The position numbers were made by a program, and so were the translations under genes. A DNA stretch of 64,000 bases, taken from NCBI GenBank assembly GCA_046294495.1, contig JBKBKV010000002.1, forward strand, positions 1 through 64,000. The letters are read 5' to 3'. The notes under the pieces are model-generated. The model searched no databases. It had not been told where the DNA came from and saw nothing but the letters and a program-made list of their open reading frames with translations. Positions within the stretch are counted from its first letter, which is position 1; every line of letters starts with the position of its first letter. Below are positions 59,972-64,000 of the stretch, one piece after another. The stretch comes from HRBIN23 sp046294495 (GTDB lineage Bacteria > Chloroflexota > Dehalococcoidia > Lucifugimonadales > HRBIN23).

Positions 59972-60865
59972 ATGCCTGCTCGGGTGCTTAACGGGGCACG
60001 CATCGCCGAGGAGATTCGCAACGAAGTGGCGGAGGGGGTGCGCCTCTTCCAAATGGCTCACGGATTTCCGCCGGGGCTGGCCGCCGTTCTCATCGGTGAT
60101 AACCCCGCCTCGGTCATTTATGTGCGTAACAAACAGCGGGCCTGCCAGGAGGTGGGCATCTACACCGAGACCTTCCCATTGCCGTCTTCTGTTCCCCTGG
60201 AGGAGGTGCTGGCCCTGATTCATGGCCTCAACCAGGACAGGCGTTTCCATGGCATCCTGGTGCAACTGCCTTTGCCTCCTCACCTGGACGAGCGTAAGGT
60301 GCTAGAGGCTATAGACACCAAGAAGGACATCGACGGGTTGCATCCCTACAATGTGGGGCGGCTTTTGGCGGGGGTGCCAGTGTTCATCCCCTGCACACCG
60401 GCGGGTGTGCAGGAGGTGCTCCTGCGCAGTGGCTATAGCCCCGAAGGGCAGCATGTGGTCATCTGTGGGCGAAGCAACATCGTGGGCAAGCCCCTGGCCG
60501 CCCTACTGATGCAAAAGGCGAAGGGGGCTAATGCCACCGTAACCCTCTGCCATACGGGCACCAGGGATCTGCCCAGCATCACACGCCAGGCCGATATATT
60601 AGTGGCTGCTATAGGGCAGCCCCGTTTTATCAAGGCCCACATGGTCAAGCCTGGGGCGGTTGTGATAGATGTGGGCATCAACCGGTTGCCGTCTCCTACG
60701 CACCCTGGGCGAACCATCTTGGTGGGCGATGTAGACTTTGAGCAAGTAGCCGAGCGTGCCGAGGCCATTACACCCGTGCCGGGTGGCATCGGCCCCATGA
60801 CTGTTGCGATGCTCTTGGTGAACACCCTGAAAGCGGCCCGGCTGGCCGTGCACGGTGAAGTGTAA
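59972..60865 (+). CDS. folD: Methylenetetrahydrofolate dehydrogenase/cyclohydrolase FolD
   Basis: 297 residues, bifunctional folate enzyme. YVRNKQRACQEVGI with the catalytic Lys near 53, QLPLPPHLD, GRSNIVGKPLAALLM and PVPGGIGPMTVAML are diagnostic. ATG 59972 lies seven bases after GGAG; ATG 59966 is too close to that site. Confidence 0.95.
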   Translation: MPARVLNGARIAEEIRNEVAEGVRLFQMAHGFPPGLAAVLIGDNPASVIYVRNKQRACQEVGIYTETFPLPSSVPLEEVLALIHGLNQDRRFHGILVQLPLPPHLDERKVLEAIDTKKDIDGLHPYNVGRLLAGVPVFIPCTPAGVQEVLLRSGYSPEGQHVVICGRSNIVGKPLAALLMQKAKGANATVTLCHTGTRDLPSITRQADILVAAIGQPRFIKAHMVKPGAVVIDVGINRLPSPTHPGRTILVGDVDFEQVAERAEAITPVPGGIGPMTVAMLLVNTLKAARLAVHGEV

Positions 60866-60873
60866 AAGGTGGT

Positions 60874-61113
60874 ATGCCTCCCCTGGAGGGCCTGGCCCGT
60901 CTGCTTCTGCTGGCAGGCGTTGCGTTGCTCGTGCTAGGTGGCCTGCTCTATTTGGCCTCCAAAGGGGGCATTCCCCTTATCGGGCGCTTGCCGGGCGACC
61001 TGGTGTTTCAGAAAGGTAAGGTTACCATTTACTTCCCCCTCGCCACCTCCCTGCTTCTTAGCCTGCTGTTGACCCTACTCCTTACCCTCTTCTTTCGTTT
61101 CTGGGCACGCTAA
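60874..61113 (+). CDS. DUF2905 family membrane protein
   Basis: 79 residues, two membrane helices (about 6-28 and 52-76) around GRLPGDLVFQKGKVTIYFPL, which is the DUF2905 signature. Function unknown. Commonly beside queA, as here: its stop and the queA start share TAATG. Confidence 0.88.
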   Translation: MPPLEGLARLLLLAGVALLVLGGLLYLASKGGIPLIGRLPGDLVFQKGKVTIYFPLATSLLLSLLLTLLLTLFFRFWAR

Positions 61114-62135
61114 TGCGCACCAGCGACTTTGATTATCACCTTCCTCCCCACCTCATCGCCCAGGAGCCGGTGGAACCTCGCGACCACTCACGCCTGATGG
61201 TGCTCCGCAGGCCCACCGGGGAGATTGTGCACCGCCGCTGTTTCCATGAAATTGACCAGGAACTCTCTCCTGACGACCTGCTGGTGTTCAACGACACGCG
61301 CGTTTTGCCGGCCCGCCTGCGCGGGCGCCGAGCGGATACGCAAGGGGCGGTGGAACTGCTGTTGATACGGCGTCTGGAGGCGCGGCGGTGGCATGCCATT
61401 GGGCGGCCTGGGCGGCGTATTCGCCCCGGAGTAACGCTTATCTTTGGACAGGAGCCACAAATTATCCGGGCCAGGGTGCTGGGGGATGTCGGAGAGGGGA
61501 TGCGGGAGGTGCTACTGGAGGGAGAGGAGTATCTGGAACGGGTGGGTGAGGTGCCTCTACCGCCATATATCCACAAGCCACTAGCCGACCCTGAGCGATA
61601 CCAGACTGTCTTTGCCCGCCATCCGGGGAGCGTGGCCGCCCCCACATCGGCGCTCCATTTCACCCCCGCTCTTGTGGAGCGTTTGCGAAATCAAGGGGTG
61701 GGCGTGGCCTTTCTCACCCTACATATCGGGTTAGACACCTTTCGCCCGGTGCATGCCGAAGACCCCAGGGAGCACAAACTACACGGGGAGCCGTTTTCCC
61801 TTCCCGAAGAGACCGCCAACGCCATCCAGGCGACACGAGCGAAGGGGGGGCGGGTGGTGGCAGTAGGGACAACGGTGGTGCGGGTGCTGGAGCATGTAGC
61901 AACCCAATACGGCCAAATATGCTCCACCAGCGGGTGGGCCGACCTTTTTATCCTGCCTGGTTACCAGTTCAAGGTTGTGGATGCCCTGGTTACTAACTTC
62001 CACCTCCCCCGCACGACCTTGCTGATGCTGGTGTGCGCCTTCGCTGGGAGGGAGTTGGTGCTCCGGGCTTATGCCGAGGCAGTGCGCGAAGGGTATCGCT
62101 TTTACAGTTTTGGGGACGCGATGCTGCTGTTATGA
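61113..62135 (+). CDS. queA: S-adenosylmethionine:tRNA ribosyltransferase-isomerase QueA
   Basis: 340 residues, second last step of queuosine synthesis. Start MRTSDFDYHLPPHLIAQEP, NDTRVLPARLRGR near 61-73, and HIGLDTFRPVHAEDP plus TNFHLPRTTLLMLVCAF near the end. Other queuosine genes are outside the window. The 247 bases after it (to efp) hold no clear gene. Confidence 0.95.
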   Translation: MRTSDFDYHLPPHLIAQEPVEPRDHSRLMVLRRPTGEIVHRRCFHEIDQELSPDDLLVFNDTRVLPARLRGRRADTQGAVELLLIRRLEARRWHAIGRPGRRIRPGVTLIFGQEPQIIRARVLGDVGEGMREVLLEGEEYLERVGEVPLPPYIHKPLADPERYQTVFARHPGSVAAPTSALHFTPALVERLRNQGVGVAFLTLHIGLDTFRPVHAEDPREHKLHGEPFSLPEETANAIQATRAKGGRVVAVGTTVVRVLEHVATQYGQICSTSGWADLFILPGYQFKVVDALVTNFHLPRTTLLMLVCAFAGRELVLRAYAEAVREGYRFYSFGDAMLLL

Positions 62136-62382
62136 CACCAAGCCCGCGGGTTGAGCGTTCAGCCCTGCCAGGTGCAGGTTCTATCACTATCCCGTTCCAG
62201 CGTAGGCGTTCGGCGACGGAGAGATAGGGAATCAGCCCTGCGTTTAACAGGCAGGTGCTAGCGTTCGCCAAAGTCCGCTGGCATAGGTGCAGGCTTCTGC
62301 TAGGGCTGGCCCCCTTCCGCATCGCCTTGCCACACCGCCCTGGTAGAATAATGGAAGAGCATTGCTGTTTTGTGGAGGCCTT

Positions 62383-62952
62383 ATGCCCGAGACCATCTCC
62401 TATAGCGACCTGCGCCGAGGCACCGTTATTGAACTGGACGGCGAGCCTTACCAGGTGGTGGACTGGAAGCATGTGATAATGCAACAGCGCACCCCTGTTC
62501 TCTCCCTGAAACTGCGCCACCTGAGGACTGGAAAGGTGTTGGAGCGCAACCTCCCAGGCTACACGCGTCTTACCCTGGCGGAGGTGGAGAGCCGCGAGGC
62601 CCAATACCTATACTACGATGGGCACGCCTACATCTTTATGGACACCCAGACCTACGACCAGTTTCCCCTTACTCAGGAGCAGATTGGAGAAGGTGCCCAG
62701 TTTATGAAGGAGGGTTTGGTGGTGAAGGTGGTTTACTACAAGGGCCAGCCTGTAACGGTGGAACTCCCCAACTTTGTGGAACTGCAGGTAAGGGAGACTG
62801 CCCCTGCCTTCAAAGGCGACACCGCCCAGTCGGGGCGCAAGCCCGCCACCCTGGAGACAGGAGCCATCATCAAGGTGCCTATGCATGTGCAGGTGGGCGA
62901 TATCGTGAAGGTGGACACCCGCAGCGGAGAATACATAGAAACCGTCTCTTAG
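62383..62952 (+). CDS. efp: Elongation factor P, with an unusual tip loop
   Basis: 189 residues, three beta domains, helps ribosomes with polyproline. Domain I loop reads KHVIMQQRTPV instead of the usual HVKPGKG, so neither the modified Lys nor Arg34 has its standard context. ELPNFVELQVRETAPAFKGD and C-terminal DTRSGEYIETV are conserved. ATG 62383 has TGGAGG. The xseA gene begins 24 bases later. Confidence 0.95.
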   Translation: MPETISYSDLRRGTVIELDGEPYQVVDWKHVIMQQRTPVLSLKLRHLRTGKVLERNLPGYTRLTLAEVESREAQYLYYDGHAYIFMDTQTYDQFPLTQEQIGEGAQFMKEGLVVKVVYYKGQPVTVELPNFVELQVRETAPAFKGDTAQSGRKPATLETGAIIKVPMHVQVGDIVKVDTRSGEYIETVS

Positions 62953-62976
62953 CCATCCCTTTAGGCCTGGGGCGCT

Positions 62977-64000
62977 ATGCCCGTTTACACTGTCTCCCAG
63001 GTGAACCGTTACCTGAAGGACACCCTGGAACGGGATGCCCTCCTGGGCGACTTGTGGGTGCAGGGGGAGGTGTCTAATCTGCGCCGTTACCCTACCGGGC
63101 ACACCTATTTCACCCTAAAGGATGCTTCTGCATCATTACGGTGCGTCGCCTTCAACCGCACCCCAGGCACCCACCTCCTGGAAGATGGGCAGGAGGTTCT
63201 GGCCAACGGGCGCATATCCTTCTACGAAGCGCGGGGTGAGGTCAACCTTTATGTGGTGGTTGTCCAGCCGGTGGGGACTGGCGCCCTGGCCCTAGAGTTT
63301 GCCCGCCTCAAGGCCCGCCTGGAGGCGGAAGGCCTCTTCGCCCGCAAGCGCCCCTTACCGCCCTTTCCGCGGCGCATCGGTGTGGCCACATCCCCCTTCG
63401 GTGCCGTATGGCACGACATCCAGACCACCATTTGCAAGCGCTACCCACTGGTAGAACTTGTTCTGGCCCCCTGCCAGGTGCAGGGAGAGGAGGCAGCAGA
63501 CTCTATTGTGGAGGCCCTGGAAGCGCTAGGTCAGGAGCCAGGTATTGACCTAGTCATCCTCGCCAGGGGCGGTGGGAGCCTGGAGGAGTTGTGGCCCTTC
63601 AACGAGGAGCGGGTGGCCAGGGCCATCTTCCGGTGCCCTGTCCCCGTTATAACGGGCGTCGGCCACGAGACCGACACCACCATCGCTGACCTGGTGGCAG
63701 ACCTTCGGGCACCCACCCCTACCGCCGCCGCCCAGCAGGCTGTGCCCGACCGCACCGACCTGCTGCGCCAGGTAGACGCCCTCCTCCAACGGGCAGAAAG
63801 CCTCTGGCGGCGCTCCTTTGGGCAAGCCTCTCAGACGCTTCAGGGCACGGTGCAACGCCTTGCTCGGTGCACCCCAGACACTTATACCCCTCGCCAGAAA
63901 ACCGACGCTTTGCTCGGGCGGGCTTACTCTGCCCTGCGACGCCTTCTCGACTCTCAACGGCAGGCCGTGCGAGGGTTAGAGGCCCGCCTTGAGGCCCTTA
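62977..64000 (+). CDS. xseA: Exonuclease VII large subunit, cut by window edge
   Basis: First 341 residues. N-terminal OB-fold (VSQVNRYLKDTL ... LWVQGEVSNLRRYPTGHTYFTLKD), then the catalytic region with VATSPFGAVWHDI, ILARGGGSLEELWPFN and PVITGVGHETDTTIADLVADLRAPTPTAAA. Degrades single-stranded DNA together with XseB. Normal length about 400, so about 60-100 residues are missing to the right. Confidence 0.95.
   Translation, partial: MPVYTVSQVNRYLKDTLERDALLGDLWVQGEVSNLRRYPTGHTYFTLKDASASLRCVAFNRTPGTHLLEDGQEVLANGRISFYEARGEVNLYVVVVQPVGTGALALEFARLKARLEAEGLFARKRPLPPFPRRIGVATSPFGAVWHDIQTTICKRYPLVELVLAPCQVQGEEAADSIVEALEALGQEPGIDLVILARGGGSLEELWPFNEERVARAIFRCPVPVITGVGHETDTTIADLVADLRAPTPTAAAQQAVPDRTDLLRQVDALLQRAESLWRRSFGQASQTLQGTVQRLARCTPDTYTPRQKTDALLGRAYSALRRLLDSQRQAVRGLEARLEAL

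Noticed and set aside
62136..62382. A possible minus-strand reading frame through the queA-efp spacer
   Set aside because: It runs through queA and efp in antisense, lacks a ribosome site and matches nothing known.
1..64000. Mobile elements, prophage genes, CRISPR arrays or rRNA
   Set aside because: No transposase, integrase, phage protein, regular repeat array or rRNA sequence was recognised.

Overview
The window looks like a piece of a metagenome-assembled, GC-rich chromosome from a Chloroflexota bacterium, possibly of the Dehalococcoidia/SAR202 side. The lineage call is inference. It rests on the four-Cys insertion in EF-Tu, the MQQR-type EF-P loop, an HspR-controlled grpE-dnaK operon and the mix of accessory families. 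Three N-runs (98, 100 and 99 bases) interrupt hpnH, hpnE and a CocE-type hydrolase, with the reading frame open on both sides. No transposase, phage gene or CRISPR array was seen.

Layout. 1-5.6 kb holds alanine dehydrogenase, purQ-yqeY-rpsU and a divergent rlmD-tatA-tatC operon, then a Vms1-like release factor. 5.7-12.6 kb holds an XdhC/MocA pair, a TSUP transporter, ketopantoate reductase, a cupin, a DUF62 SAM hydrolase and an AidB-like acyl-CoA dehydrogenase. 12.7-21.1 kb has a relic of an Mrr-type winged helix, a roughly 450-base structured leader, and an operon for a periplasmic molybdenum enzyme of the nitrite oxidoreductase type: alpha, beta, a heme-binding gamma with a frameshift, a TorD-like chaperone and a polytopic membrane protein. 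21.3-33.3 kb is a hopanoid operon (prenyl synthase, hpnH, hpnG, hpnA, shc, yjbQ, hpnC, a nitrilase, hpnD, hpnE, a 2-hydroxyacid dehydrogenase-like gene). Its promoter carries a 19-base palindrome between the -35 and -10 boxes. 33.3-46.2 kb is a mixed metabolic stretch: FGGY kinase, phosphatase, MFS, hydantoinase A, gamma-glutamyltransferase, cupin, deacetylase, proS, CoA-transferase and an alpha/beta hydrolase.

46.2-53.5 kb is the translation and heat-shock core: tRNA-Thr, tRNA-Tyr, tRNA-Thr, tuf, rpmG, secE, nusG, rplK, rplA, an order shared with the E. coli tufB-secE-nusG-rplKA region but without glyT or rplJL. It is followed by hspR-grpE-dnaK. hspR and a small zinc-ribbon gene are divergent from overlapping promoters built on one inverted repeat.

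53.5-56.4 kb is a four-gene operon: SCO, PCu(A)C copper chaperone, a membrane cupredoxin, and a sulfide:quinone reductase-like flavoprotein. The flavoprotein has an in-frame TGA exactly where the family has its C-terminal redox Cys. A 7-bp stem-loop of the bacterial SECIS type follows the TGA, and the frame then stays open for 50 family-like residues. This is the best candidate for something undescribed: a selenocysteine-containing SQR-like enzyme in a copper operon. 56.5-64 kb has a GSA-type aminotransferase, the CocE hydrolase, folD, a DUF2905 protein, queA, efp and the start of xseA.
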